From contig JAIOJX010000027.1 in NCBI GenBank assembly GCA_022376925.1, forward strand, positions 16,137,471 through 16,201,470: a stretch of 64,000 bases of DNA, written 5' to 3'. A program made the translations under genes and the position numbers. Below are positions 45,651 to 56,956 of the stretch, in pieces. Under the pieces are notes generated by a model. The model had not been told where the DNA came from. It ran no database searches and saw only the letters and a program-made list of their open reading frames with translations. The first letter of the stretch is position 1. Every line of letters begins with the position of its first letter. The stretch comes from Tragulus kanchil. Its lineage: Eukaryota; Chordata; Mammalia; Artiodactyla; Tragulidae.

Positions 45651-46499
45651 TCATGCATTCAGGTATTTTGCATGATGTCTGATGTGATCAGTAATAAACG
45701 TTGCAATAAAGTAGTAGCTGTGATCATAACCCTCTTGTAATCTGAAAACAACAGGGATTTTCTTTTCTGTACAGGCAGCTATGAAGTTATCAGGCAGTAA
45801 CTGTCCATCTGAGAGGAACTGGTCATCTTTGCCTTGATCAATTAGGATATCCAGCTGAGAACCTGGATAGGCCTTCACAAGACAGGTAGCATCATAAGCC
45901 TCCCATTTACTTTGATCTGTTCCCAAATATCCGGTAAAGGCTTTTTTGCCCCAAGGACAGAGCACTGGGTTGCAAATTGGAGCAAAAGCTGACACAGATT
46001 TGTATTTTCCAGGATTCTTGAAAGCACATATCAGAGCTCCATGGCCTCCCATAGAGTGGCCAAAAATAGACATTCTTTGGGGATCCACTGGAAAATTGGC
46101 ATTTACCAGTTGGGGAAGCTCCTTTGTTACATAAGAGTACATCCTGTAGTTAGTTTTCCAAGGATCTTCAGTAGCATCCACATAAAATCCAGCTCCGGTG
46201 CCCAAGTCCCAGCTGTCGTCTTCCCCTTGAATACTGCAGCCACGAGGGCTGGTATCTGGAGCAATAACGACAAGCCCATGTTCTGAAGCAGCTTGATGAT
46301 AACCAGATTTTGATATAAAATTTTGTTCAGTACAAGTTAAACCAGAGAGCCAGTACAGCACAGGGCACCTCCCAGTGTCTGCTTTCGGTGGCAAATAGAC
46401 AGCAAAGTTCATTTTGCACTTCAGTTCAACCCTGTCATGTTCAAAAACTTTCTGCAGCCCCCCAAAACACTTGTTGCTGGAAATCTGTTTCAATGCCAT
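45651..46499 (-). CDS. ESD: ESD retrocopy reading frame, D12 copy 2
   Basis: Same 282-codon frame 1106 bp to the right, with the same intact Ser149/Asp226/His260 triad. It differs by two bases: F99L in DSWDFGTG (plus strand GCCAAAG to GCCCAAG near 46200) and a silent change in a Tyr codon (TACGTA to TACATA near 46130). Phe99 is the residue I remember in human ESD, so copy 1 is closer to the family at that site. The 5' flank here is complete. I regard it as the same locus as copy 1, read from another contig or haplotype. Confidence 0.88.
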   Translation of the reverse strand: MALKQISSNKCFGGLQKVFEHDRVELKCKMNFAVYLPPKADTGRCPVLYWLSGLTCTEQNFISKSGYHQAASEHGLVVIAPDTSPRGCSIQGEDDSWDLGTGAGFYVDATEDPWKTNYRMYSYVTKELPQLVNANFPVDPQRMSIFGHSMGGHGALICAFKNPGKYKSVSAFAPICNPVLCPWGKKAFTGYLGTDQSKWEAYDATCLVKAYPGSQLDILIDQGKDDQFLSDGQLLPDNFIAACTEKKIPVVFRLQEGYDHSYYFIATFITDHIRHHAKYLNA

Positions 46500-46774
46500 T
46501 CTTCTCCTGTCCAATTGCTACTTGATTTTTGGCTGTACCAAAGGGTAGACGACCCTCCGGCGGCGGCGGAAGAAGAGCTGCAACCTTAAGGAAAGGCGCG
46601 GCCTTAACATGGCCGCGGGGACCGCCGCCTCGGCCCCGCCCCTTAGAGTGTCTTTTCACTTTTCAGTTATCTGCACTTCCTCTCTTTTGCTAAAGTCAGT
46701 GTAAACTGAGTTCTTTATGATCGGAACAGAGACCAATCTGCTCCGTGGTACAATGCGACTGCAGCCAGAGAGTG

Positions 46775-47660
46775 TATTTTCGTTTCTTTCCTTTTAATAC
46801 TTATTTTTAGGGAGACGGTATTCTCAAGCCCTCTGATAGCTCGTGGAGCTCCCTGCTGTTCATGGAGTTGCTGACCATAACAGTCCGTGCAGACTCAGGT
46901 GCTGACCATCTCCTAGATTATTAAAAAGGCGGGTGAACCTTGGAGACCGGCAGGGAGCTCTTTTGACCCTGAGGTCCCAGAAGCCTGCAACGCTGCTCGG
47001 AGATGGTAATTTCATCCCTCCAATTAATGCTGCAGAACTCTCATCTGGATGTGGGTCAACTGCCAGGAAAGCCTTAAACGCTGGCTGTGCTTTGGTGTCA
47101 GATTGTAAAATCTCCCCTTTCATCTTCCCCTGCCGTTCCTTCTGTTTTTCATTTCTCCTGATTTCTTTCTTTGGGCTTTTGATCTGTTTTCTATTGTTAT
47201 TCAGGCCTTTCATGCCTGGACTTTCCAAGTCCGTGCAATCCAACCACAACAACATCTGGGGTCTGCGCTCGTGTGTGGATGTCAGCTCCTCCTGACGCGG
47301 GGGCACCGGGGGCTTGGCAGCGCTCCTCCACGCCGTCGCTCCACGCAGCTGGTTCTCCTCTGAGCCTCGGCCACAGGGTTTTCCAGGGCACTTTCCAAGG
47401 TGGGCAGGATGGGAGACAGGCTCTTGGGGGTATTTGCTTTGCTGTCTTCTCTTCCTCCACCACCGGTGGTCCTCACGTCCTTCTGCATCTGATGACTGGC
47501 TCCTTGGGCTCACGTTGCCAAGCCTTGGAACGTCCCTTCAAGCCACCCAGGCCCTGGAAGGGGGAGTCGGCTCTGGCTTGAACGGCTTGAACTCTGTTTC
47601 CGGCTGGTCGTTTAGTTGTGGGCAAGTACCCTTGTTGTTATTCGGCTAGGAAGTCACGCC
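46775..47660. other. Single-copy segment with an unrecognised 217-codon minus frame
   Basis: The minus frame 46860-47513 contains a Lys/Arg-rich stretch (KSPKKEIRRNEKQKERQGK) and is more protein-like than its neighbours. I do not recognise a family, and the plus strand is also open for 120 codons. It could be a degraded retrocopy or an unlisted repeat. Confidence 0.3.
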
Positions 47661-48012
47661 CACCAGGCTCCTCTGTCCTTCACCGTCTCCTGGAGTTTGC
47701 TCAGATTCTTGTCTACTAAGTTGGTAATGCTGTCTAACCATCTCATTCTCGATGCCTTCAATCTTTCCCAGAATCAGGGTCTTTCCCAATGAGTCGTCGC
47801 TTCGCATCAGGTGGCCAAAATATTGGCGCTTCAGCTTCAGCATCTGTCCTGCAATGAATACTCAGGATTGACGTCCTGTAGGATGGACTGGTGTGATCTC
47901 CTTGCTGACCAAGGGACACTCAAGAGTCTTCTCCAGCACCACAGCTCAAAAGCATCAATTTTTTGGGTACTCAGGCTTCTCTTTGGTCCAGCCTCTCTGA
48001 ATGTCAGTTTCA
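47661..48012 (-). mobile_element. BovB (RTE) LINE 3' fragment
   Basis: Antisense. The minus frame at 47646-47843 begins MLKLKRQYFGHLMR, a BovB RT 3' motif, and the rest matches BovB up to the AGCATCAATTTTTTGG region. Confidence 0.9.
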
Positions 48013-48247
48013 CCAGAACAAAAGGGATGGATGGATGGTGGTTTTAAAGCATAGGACTGGGTGAGGGTCGAATTCAATCCAACGATGTATAGAAAGCACC
48101 GGCACCGTGTGGTAATCACTACCATTTGCAGTAGGGCTAAATGACGTGGACCAGGAACCTATCTAAAAACGTTTCTTCAGATTGTTCATCACTTTTTTAC
48201 GAACCTCATTTTTATTTTTTAAAAATGTCATAAATATAACAATTAGA

Positions 48248-48448
48248 ATGTGTGCTCAGTGTGTCTTACTCTTCGCAACCCCACTGACTGCAGCCCGCCA
48301 GGCTCCTCTGTCCATGGAATTCTCCAGGCAGAAACACTGGAGTGGGCTTCTGTGCCCTCCTCTAGGGGATCTTCCCGACCCAGGGATCAAGCCCACATCA
48401 CCTGTGCTGGCAGGTGGATTCTTGACCGCTGCACCACGTGGTAAATCC
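48248..48448 (-). mobile_element. Bov-tA SINE
   Basis: Antisense, from TGTGCTCAGTGTGTCTTACTC to CACCACGTGGTAAATCCC. Confidence 0.9.
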
Positions 48449-49559
48449 CAACAATTAGGGTAGATACCACTTTACATGAAATTGACATACTTAAGAATTT
48501 CAGAAATGCTTTCTTCATTTCTGATTAATCTTTTAAGTTTCCCTGCATCCAGGACAGGCTCTCAAGTTAACAAGACACTTATAAACTCAACTGGAAACGT
48601 TCTTAGGGGGTTCATTTCAAGGAATCACGAGGTGATTTTTTTTTTTTTTTTCCTCTTAAAAGAGAGATGCTCCTCACTGTGCTGGATAAGTTTATAAGCA
48701 CCCTTGTCCACACAACGACCACAGGAGACGCCGGGACGTTTCGAATGTGCCACGTGACTGACAAGCAGCCTTTTCTAGAACATTCTCCTCTCTAGGCATT
48801 ACAGCACTAGAAGCTTCGTTCTTCCATCCAACTGAGTCACGAAGCCCCTCCTCTCCATGCAGAGGCCATCACCTGTGCATGAGCTGGGTGGGATTTCACT
48901 TTGTTTCGGTTTGTTTGTTTGCTTGTTCTACTTTTGGGCGATGCCGGGCAGCACGTGTGATCTTCCCCAGGCAGGGACAGCCCGCCCTCTCGCGTCTGGA
49001 CCCCCAGAGTGAGCTGCCATCCGTCTAACTCGCCCCCTGTCCTCCCCAGAGGCCTGGCCCGTGCTCCTCCCCTTGGCTGGAGCCTTGACTTTGCTGATTG
49101 GACCCCGGACAAGCTCTAGCCTTAGAAGAGGGTCAGTCCCCAAACCCAGACCCCAACTGCTCTCAGCCTCTGACCCTGAAGCCGGGCTGCTTCCCTAAGG
49201 GAACTCAGAGCTGGATCTGCCTTCAGGACGGTGAGGACCCCCGAAGAGGCACAACAGGCAACAGGGCGCTGGGGCCAGAGCCCCTCCGAGCCCCCAGCCA
49301 GGGCCCGCCCCCCGCTTCAGGTGCTGCAAACAGGCTGGAAGACGTTTAACTCAAAAGCGTCGGAGAAGCCATGTCTGTAATCCCGCTACTCAATCCTGCT
49401 CATTATTTACCTGAATCCAACACCCCTTTCCATTTTTCATCTGTAGACGTGTATGTTTTTTCGGCAGTTGTAATTGTGGAGCATATATATGTCCTTCAGC
49501 ATTATTTCCTGTGTATTTTCCCCAGGTTCTACCTGGAGTCCCTGTTTATTATTTTTGTA
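48449..49559. other. Single-copy segment with a SINE fragment
   Basis: 48905-48985 looks like an antisense CHR SINE remnant (GATGCCGGGCAGCACGTGTG, CCCAGGCAGGGAC). A T14 run lies at about 48637-48650. No gene recognised. Confidence 0.5.
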
Positions 49560-49984
49560 GCGGCCTAATGTACCACTGAGTTAATTATCCTGAAATATAC
49601 TTCATGTTCCACTGTAACTGGACATTTCTTTTGCTATTAGATTCTTGCTCGTGTGAGGAGGAGGTAATAAACATCTGCATGGAACTAGCCCCTCCCCCTT
49701 TTCTCTGTTTCGAACTATTTCTCTCCAGTAAATTCCCAGGAGTGGGATTACTGGGTCAAAGAAGACGAACATTTTTATGGCTCCTGATATATATGGCCGA
49801 ATTATTTTCCAAAATGACTGTATCAGCTTTCATAGGCCTGAGAGATGTGTCCGTTATGTTTCAGCGAAGGTGGGGGCAAGACTTCAGATTTTCAAAAGGA
49901 AGTTTATTAGTTTTTTTTCTTCCTCCTGCCCACAATAAGGTTTTTTTTTCCTTAAAAAAAAAAAAAAAAAAACAACAAAAAAAA
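49560..49984. mobile_element. Ancient L1 fragment followed by an A-rich tract
   Basis: GAGTGGGATTACTGGGTCAA and CCGAATTATTTTCCAAAATG are old L1 3'-region phrases. A19 plus AACAACAAAAAAAA occupies 49954-49984. Confidence 0.6.
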
Positions 49985-50406
49985 CCATGGCTGTCCTTTG
50001 GCTGTGCTTCAAGTGGTTTTCATTTATAAATGCTATTTCAACATCTCTCGGGCTCTCGTTGGTTGATTTCTTCACATGCCTCTAGTCTGCTATTAGATGG
50101 TCCAAATGTGGGCATGGGGGGTGAGTGGGAGGGCGCATCTGGGAGAGGATGCAGTGCGTGGGCCGTGGGGACGGGCCCACGTGGGGAGGACCAGATGCCG
50201 AGAGGCGGGGACGGCTCTGAGGGCTCTGGGCAGGATGCCGGGGTGGTGGGGCCTTGTGTGAGAGCAGAGACAGAGGAGGGAGGACCGGGCAGGCGCCAGT
50301 CCTCAGGGGACATGCCACTGGAGGTGCAGGCCCTACATCGATGAGATCGCATTGAAGAGGAAAGCAGTACGAGACCCGGTCGAAGCAGATCAAGACTTGT
50401 TTTCAG

Positions 50407-50676
50407 GGGCTCCTCTGGTGGTCCAGTGGGGAAGGACACCGCCTTGCAGTGCAGGGGGCGCCGGTTCGATCCCTGGCCTGGGAAGATCCCACGTGCCGCG
50501 CAGTGGCTGGACGGACATGTCCAACTACCGAGCCAGAGCTCTGGAGTGCATGCGCCCAGAGCCGGTGCTCTGTGATGAGAGAGGCCACTGCGATGGGAGG
50601 CCCATACGAGCCAAAGAACAAAGATGGATGAAAATAAATAAAACACCAATAGAAGTGGCCAAAAAAAAAAAAAAAA
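50407..50676 (+). mobile_element. CHR-type SINE with poly-A tail
   Basis: GGCTCCTCTGGTGGTCCAGTG head, GGTTCGATCCCTGG B box, and a tail CACCAATAGAAGTGGCC plus A15. Confidence 0.92.
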
Positions 50677-50746
50677 GACTTGGTTTTGGTCCCTCACCTG
50701 ACACTCTGTTCCCAACTCCATCTCAGATCCCACTAAGAGCAGATCG

Positions 50747-51001
50747 AGGACTTCCCTGGCGGCGCAGTGGATAGGAATCTGCCGGCCCACGCAGGGGACT
50801 CAGGTTAGATCCCTGATCTGGGAAGATGTCATGTGCCACAGCTACGAGCCCACCTGCCACAAGTCCTGAAGCCCACGTGCCCGGAACCGGTGCTCCGAAA
50901 CAAGAGAAGCCCCTGCTCGTCCCAGCTAGAGAAAGCCACAAAGACCCAGCAAAGCTGAAAACAAATCAAATCAACCCGTAACAATTTATTTAAAATAAAG
51001 C
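50747..51001 (+). mobile_element. CHR-1-like SINE
   Basis: ACTTCCCTGGCGGCGCAGTGG head, AGAAAGCCACAAAGACCCAGC 3' body, then TTATTTAAAATAAAG. Confidence 0.88.
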
Positions 51002-52280
51002 GACTTCTTTCTAATAAACAAGAGCAAATCAATCAGCCCTTGGTCAGCAAAGTCTGGAGCCAGGGTGGAGTCCCCCGTCTCTCCACGGATGCTGTCGACA
51101 CCGGGCCCTGCGGGCTTTGCGGAGGCAGCTGCGAGCGGCAGCTGCGACCTTATCAGCCACGCTCCCAAGGAATCCCTTGGCATCTCAGGCATTTTCCCTT
51201 CTGTCTTTGGCTCAGATGAAGGTGTGTGAACAACTCCTTGCCTCCGAGCTCCTCAACGAGCCCCACACCCTCTGCCAGCAGAGCCATAATGCTATCGAAA
51301 CGGGACTTCGCTCCCTTTGATCTCCCCTGGTTCTTAAATCCTGCAGTTGTGTGTTGGAACATCAAGAGAAATGGGGTCTCAAGCTTCCTCTTTCATTATC
51401 TTTCTCAAAGATTAAAAAAAGAGAGAGACAGAAAGAGCAAAAGAGAGAAAGATGTCCTAAGCTTTGTAGATGAGGCAATATTTTAAGTCATTTCTTTATC
51501 TTGATGGTATCAGAGGACACTGTTGTTTAGAGATACAAGTCCATCGTAACCTCCCCATTTGAAAGAAGGCTTTGCCTAAGAATAACTAAAACTGGCACGC
51601 ACCTAGCCCCACCCTCGCCTGCCAAGGCTGGCGCCCCGCTCAGTCCGCAGTCACGCGGAGGGAGCATGTCGGGGTGTTCTTAGGCCCCGGAGGGCTGGAG
51701 GTGAGTCTGAGAGCTTTGTGGGCCCGGGAGACACAAGAGCCTTCCAACGAATGACCCTATTTTTCAAAAAGGAACTTTCTGTTCTTGGCAGTGTGGGGAG
51801 AAGAGACTTCTAGATTAGAATAATTAAGTATCTGACCCACGACTCCCCGCATGCCTGTGGCTTCCTGGGCTTTGATGTGGGCAGCGCGCTGTCAAATGGA
51901 AAAGTACAGCATCTTCTACAAGCCTGCCACATCTGGGAGGGAGGGCAGCTCCAGGGGAAGAGCTTCAGGGTCTCTCTGACTTGAAAACAAACAGGCAGGA
52001 CCCTGGCCTGAGCCTGCGGGCAGTGGGGTCGTGAGCAGGCGGACTCCTGAGCTCCTGACGCCTTCGCCTGGGAGGGACCGGGGGCTCACACAGAATAATT
52101 GATGCCTGCCAGGGATCTCGGCCTCCTTGATCCATCAGCAGAAATTGGTACGAGGCCAAACCAGGAATTCAGGCAGCATCAGGGGAGACTTGCCTTTCAG
52201 GTGGTGATGGGGGTGCTGTGTGTTAACGGCGGTTCGGATCAGTGTTCATAAGTACAACCAACAAGGCCCACTCCGGAGAA
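51002..52280. other. Single-copy segment, no gene recognised
   Basis: Balanced composition, with a GA-rich stretch at 51416-51450. No repeat or gene identified. Confidence 0.5.
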
Positions 52281-52721
52281 CCTCAGCGGAAAAGGCATTT
52301 GCCAAGGAGAGTCCCGAGGCCCGGAGCCGTCCAGGGAGCGCGGCTGGGGCCTGGGCAGCCTGACGCCCGCTCCGGGCAGCCCCCGGCCCTCCTCGGGTGA
52401 CGCCGGGCAGAGCCCAGGGCTACCCCGCACACCCGGCCTCTGCCTCCGGCGGCGCGGCGTCCACCGTGGACGCCGGCCCTCCGCGCCGCCGGCTCTCGGC
52501 CCCCGGCTGCGGCGCGCGGCCTGGTTGCTGCAGGTGCTCCTGCGTGCGGCTCGGGTAGGCGTTCCTGGTGGGCGGGGCCCAGGCCGCGTGAGCAGCCCTC
52601 GCTGCAAGGCCGGCGGGAGTTCCGAGAGGGCCTGGCCTCTCGCTTAGGGCGACGCAGCCCCAAGAGGCAGACAGCCCTGGCACGGAGGGTGCGCGGCGGC
52701 GGTGGACGTGTGGAGGCTCCG
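52281..52721. promoter_or_regulatory. CpG-rich block (candidate CpG island)
   Basis: Very dense CpG, for example CGGCGGCGCGGCGTCCACCG near 52445, with no adjoining exon recognised. Minus frames up to 210 aa are low complexity. Confidence 0.45.
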
Positions 52722-52875
52722 TGGACTGTGGCCCGCTCGCCGGCCCCTCTCCCCACGGGATTCTGCAGGCAAGTGCACTGGAGTGGGTTGCTGTTTGCTT
52801 CTCCAGGGCGTCTTCCCGGCCTGGGCGTGGAACCCGGGGCTCCTGCCGCGGCCGGCGGCTTCTCTGCCCCCGCGC
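52722..52875 (-). mobile_element. Diverged Bov-tA/BovA SINE
   Basis: GTGGACTGTGGCCCGCTCGC, GTGCACTGGAGTGGGTTGCT and a GTGGAACCCGGGGCTCCTGC tail: antisense and GC-drifted. Confidence 0.8.
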
Positions 52876-53547
52876 CGCCAGGGGAGCACCGAGGGTCGTG
52901 GGCGGCTTGGACCAAGGGAGGCTGCGGGCACCCGGGAGGCCGCGGGCCGGTTAGGAGCCCGGGGCGGGCTCGGCCGAGGTGAAGGAGGCGCCAAGGGGCT
53001 CAGCTGAGACCGTTAGAGCCTCCCCGGGCGCACTCAGGGCCGGCTGTGTTGAGGGCGCGGATTCTGTGTTTCAGAGTCAAATGAGGAACCTAGAACTATA
53101 GAACCAAAGGTGAGGAACATAGGCTTTTCTAGAAACAGACTGCAAGGATGAATTGTTTCAGTCCTTCACGGGGTTTTTCCGCTCGTTTGCTTTGTTTCTC
53201 CTGTGGAACTTATTTTTAAAAACCTGATGGCGGCGGACGCCCGGAGGAGCAGGTGGTGGGGTGCAGGCCGGGGACTTAGGGAGACTCTGGCCCACTTTCT
53301 CTGCCACCCAGGCCTGGGGCTCGGTTGCTTCTGCTGGGGCTCAGTACTGAGGGGCAGGGCGCTGGCTGAAGGGGTCTCCGGCGGGTCGGTGGGGCTGGGG
53401 ACTCGGCAGCCCCAGCCGCTCTCCGCGGGCCCGGGGGAAGCACTGTCAGGGCGCCGTGGCCGCCCGCGCTGGCCGCCTTGGGCACCTTCCGGAGGGTGGG
53501 CCAGGGGGCACGCACGCGCCGCCAGCCTGCGGAAGACCGAGCGTGCT
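52876..53547. other. Single-copy segment, no gene recognised
   Basis: No coding or repeat signature beyond composition. Confidence 0.5.
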
Positions 53548-53845
53548 TATTTAGTGTATACTTACTTATGTTCAATTGGAAGATAATTGCTTTACAGTGT
53601 TGTGTTGGTTTCTGCCGGACGTTAACACGACTCAGCCACAGGGGTACGTGTCCCCTCCTGCTTGAACCCCCTCCCTCCTCCCTCCCCCCACCCCTCTGAC
53701 TCGTCACAGAGGCCAGACGGGAGCCCTCTGCTTGGTCCAGCAAATGCCCCCAGGCTGTCTGATTCTGCGGAGGGTCGTGTGTATGTTTCAATACTACTCT
53801 CTGTTGGTCGCACCCTCTGCTTCCCCTCTGTGTCCACACGTCTGT
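53548..53845 (-). mobile_element. Artiodactyl L1 3' end, antisense
   Basis: TTATGTTCAATTGGAAGATAAT, GCTTTACAGTGTTGTGTTGG and CAATACTACTCTCTGTTGG are the reverse complement of the L1 3' region. Confidence 0.85.
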
Positions 53846-54324
53846 GCTCCAAAAGATGGAGTATGTTGCCGAGCGGATCCGGAGCTGGGGGTGAATGAGA
53901 GGGGGCGGTCTTCCAATCAGGGCTCTAAAATGTGCTCTGGGGGGCTCCCTGGCGGCCCACGGCCCTGGCGTGCTGGTTGCCTTCACAGCCGAGCACGCAC
54001 GTTCGCTCTCTGGTCAGGAGCTAGGGTAGGTAACTCAAGCCGTTGGCGTGGCTAAACAGAAAGGCCCCTGTCCTCTCTAAGTTTTATAAAATGTTTGAAC
54101 CCAGTCCTCGGGCCCCTCTCCCGTAGGTGATGGGTCAGAAGCTTGAGTTCACACGGAAGCTGCTTCTCCATCCCAGGCCTTCACGCAGAGCCGGTCTGGC
54201 ACGCCCCCGGGACAGGTGTGGGCCCCTCTCGGCCACCCAGGGTGGGGGCGGTGCTGGCAGGTGTCTGCAGCAGACCCTCTAGCGGGAGGACGCAGGGAGA
54301 ACCAGGGTTTATGCGCATGCACGC

Positions 54325-54515
54325 CGTCCCTCGGGCACGTCTGCCTGTTTACAGCCCCATGGCCCGCCAGGTGCCTCTGTCCGCGGGGTCTCCCAGGCAA
54401 GAACACTGGAGTGGGTCGCCATTTCCTCCCCCAGAGGATATTCCTCACCCAGGGATCAAACCTGTGTCTTGTGCATGTGCAGGTGGATTCTTTACCATTG
54501 TGCCCAATAATAATT
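54325..54515 (-). mobile_element. Bov-tA SINE (D13 copy 1)
   Basis: Antisense: AAGAACACTGGAGTGGGTCG, then CCCAGGGATCAAACC and GGTGGATTCTTTACCATTG. Confidence 0.88.
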
Positions 54516-55413
54516 TATACTGATATTAAAACATATAGAAAATTCACCAATAGAAAAAAAATTTTATTGTATATTCCATATGGCCAGTTGATTCTCATAG
54601 AATGTTTATTTTCTCTTTTGGTCAAACTCTTATCTCTGTAGCCAGCCCATGGCTGCAACTGAAGAAAGTGTGGTTCTGACCTGAAAGTTGACTGGTGTTT
54701 TCAATGATGTAATGAGTGAGATGAACGTGAAACAAGGAACATGTGTGTAGAAATTTTTCAATCCTTTGTCCATGATATGGGTGACTTCTCTGCTGAGCTG
54801 CATCGTCGTTGTTGAATGCGGCGTCATTCCTCAGTTTTGGTGTACAATGTAATGGTTACAAAAAGGCCTCTGGTAGTATGTCTGCCGGGGCGGTTTTTCC
54901 CCGTGCATGCTTCCCTCTGTGTCCACACGTCTGTGCTCCAAAAGATGGAGTATGTTGCCGAGCGGATCCGGAGCTGGGGGTGAATGAGAGGGGGCGGTCT
55001 TCCAATCAGGGCTCTAAAATGTGCTCTGGGGGGCTCCCTGGCGGCCCACGGCCCTGGCGTGCTGGTTGCCTTCACAGCCGAGCACGCACGTTCGCTCTCT
55101 GGTCAGGAGCTAGGGTAGGTAACTCAAGCCGTTGGCGTGGCTAAACAGAAAGGCCCCTGTCCTCTCTAAGTTTTATAAAATGTTTGAACCCAGTCCTCGG
55201 GCCCCTCTCCCGTAGGTGATGGGTCAGAAGCTTGAGTTCACACGGAAGCTGCTTCTCCATCCCAGGCCTTCACGCAGAGCCGGTCTGGCACGCCCCCGGG
55301 ACAGGTGTGGGCCCCTCTCGGCCACCCAGGGTGGGGGCGGTGCTGGCAGGTGTCTGCAGCAGACCCTCTAGCGGGAGGACGCAGGGAGAACCAGGGTTTA
55401 TGCGCATGCACGC

Positions 55414-55604
55414 CGTCCCTCGGGCACGTCTGCCTGTTTACAGCCCCATGGCCCGCCAGGTGCCTCTGTCCGCGGGGTCTCCCAGGCAAGAACACTGGAG
55501 TGGGTCGCCATTTCCTCCCCCAGAGGATATTCCTCACCCAGGGATCAAACCTGTGTCTTGTGCATGTGCAGGTGGATTCTTTACCATTGTGCCCAATAAT
55601 AATT
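55414..55604 (-). mobile_element. Bov-tA SINE (D13 copy 2)
   Basis: Same element, offset 1089 bp. Confidence 0.88.
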
Positions 55605-56189
55605 TATACTGATATTAAAACATATAGAAAATTCACCAATAGAAAAAAAATTTTATTGTATATTCCATATGGCCAGTTGATTCTCATAGAATGTTTATTT
55701 TCTCTTTTGGTCAAACTCTTATCTCTGTAGCCAGCCCATGGCTGCAACTGAAGAAAGTGTGGTTCTGACCTGAAAGTTGACTGGTGTTTTCAATGATGTA
55801 ATGAGTGAGATGAACGTGAAACAAGGAACATGTGTGTAGAAATTTTTCAATCCTTTGTCCATGATATGGGTGACTTCTCTGCTGAGCTGCATCGTCGTTG
55901 TTGAATGCGAAAGCGTCATTCCTCAGTTTTTGGTGTACAATGTAATGGTTACAAAAAAGGCCTGTGTGTAACTTCAACCTGCTCACATTTTCTCTGTCAT
56001 TTCTAGATCGTCAACAAAACAAGTGTGTAGCACTTAATTTCCATCGCGTGAATATTCTCTCTGTTGTTGACGTCAGGGGACCGGTGGCCACACCGCTGAG
56101 CGGGGAGTGGAGAGAACGCACAGTGCACATGGGTGACGCGCCGTCTGCCCGACAGACAGCACAGGTTAGATGACCTCGAGAGCACTGCT

Positions 56190-56372
56190 GACTGACTCCA
56201 GAGTCGCGTCTGGGTCTTCGGGACCCCACGGACGGTAGCCCGCCAGGCTCCTCTGTGCGTGGGGTTTCCCAGGCAAGAACACTGCAGTGGGCGCCCTGCC
56301 CTCCTCCAGGGGCCTGGACACTCGTCTCCTGCGTCGGCGGGCAGCGTCTTTACCACTGCACCACCTGGGAAG
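56190..56372 (-). mobile_element. Bov-tA SINE
   Basis: Antisense: GGTAGCCCGCCAGGCTCCTC to CACCACCTGGGAAGC. Confidence 0.9.
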
Positions 56373-56485
56373 CAAGAGTACAGATGATAGTAAAGGGAAA
56401 ATATTTACAAACGGTGCGTTGTAAGTTATGATTACATTTGCTCGTAACACACGTTTATTTACTGTAAGTTTATGTAATTTCAACT

Positions 56486-56670
56486 TGAGACTTCTCTGGG
56501 GGTCCCGTGGCTGAGGCTCTGTGCTGCCACGGCAGCGGGCTCTGCTTCAATCCCTGCTCGGGGGACTGGACCCCACACACTGGAGCTAAACATTCTCACG
56601 CCACTGCAGGTTGAGAGCGCTGCAGTTAAGACCCAGTGCCATCGGATAAATACATATTTTTAATGTGCTT
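56486..56670 (+). mobile_element. CHR-type SINE, diverged
   Basis: GAGACTTCTCTGGGGGTCCC head, CTTCAATCCCTGCTCGGGG, and a GATAAATACATATTTTTAAT tail. Confidence 0.65.
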
Positions 56671-56744
56671 AAATGAAAAATGTAAGTACGGGGAAGAGAG
56701 AGAAATTAGGAGGTTGGGGTTAACATTGTACACACACTACTACG

Positions 56745-56870
56745 TATCAGCTAGTCAACAGGACCTACCGGATAGCACAGGGAACTCCACGTTCTGTCGT
56801 ACCCCGTAAGAGGAAGGAACCTGAAAACTCTAGGTATGTACGTGTAACCGAACCATCTGCCTTTTTCTGA
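56745..56870 (+). mobile_element. Artiodactyl L1 3' end fragment
   Basis: ATCAGCTAGTCAACAGGACC, GATAGCACAGGGAACTCCAC and a CGTGTAACCGAACC segment. Confidence 0.75.
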
Positions 56871-56956
56871 GATTGCGCCACGTGCTGTGTTTTGGAGTCC
56901 TGCTGACTCTGAGGGCTGCTTCATTTCTTCCGGGCGATTCCTGCCCACGGTAGCAG

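Larger units (their letters stand above)
44371..46657 (-). pseudogene. ESD: ESD processed retrocopy, whole insertion with target-site duplications
   Basis: The 14-bp TAGAGTGTCTTTTC occurs at 44371-44384 and 46644-46657. Inside, read on the minus strand, are a GC-rich former 5' UTR (about 46510-46643), an intronless ESD frame, a 3' UTR, AATAAA and a poly-A tract. This is a textbook L1-mediated mRNA copy. The frame appears twice because duplication D12 (44538-46774) falls on it; only the right-hand copy keeps the intact 5' UTR and 5' target-site duplication, and only the left-hand copy has the poly-A end. The real locus is one retrocopy of about 1.15 kb. The parent ESD gene has several introns and lies elsewhere. 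Confidence 0.93.
44538..46774 (+). repeat. Duplication D12: copies 44538-45642 and 45644-46774 (ESD retrocopy)
   Basis: Offset 1106 bp through the reading frame, rising to 1132 bp because the last 170 bp of copy 1 lack 26 nt in the GC-rich former 5' UTR. Two substitutions lie in the coding part. Confidence 0.97.
53824..55963 (+). repeat. Duplication D13: copies 53824-54869 and 54913-55963
   Basis: Offset 1089 bp. The tail of copy 1 is compressed (GCGGCG against GCGAAAGCG; shorter T and A runs). A 43-bp filler follows (54870-54912). Confidence 0.97.

Noticed and set aside
44545..46514. Two ESD paralogues in tandem, each starting at MDRRR
   Set aside because: One poly-A end and one 5' target-site duplication enclose both, and the offset matches the general duplication series. 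The MDRRR start is former 5' UTR; the family start is the next Met.
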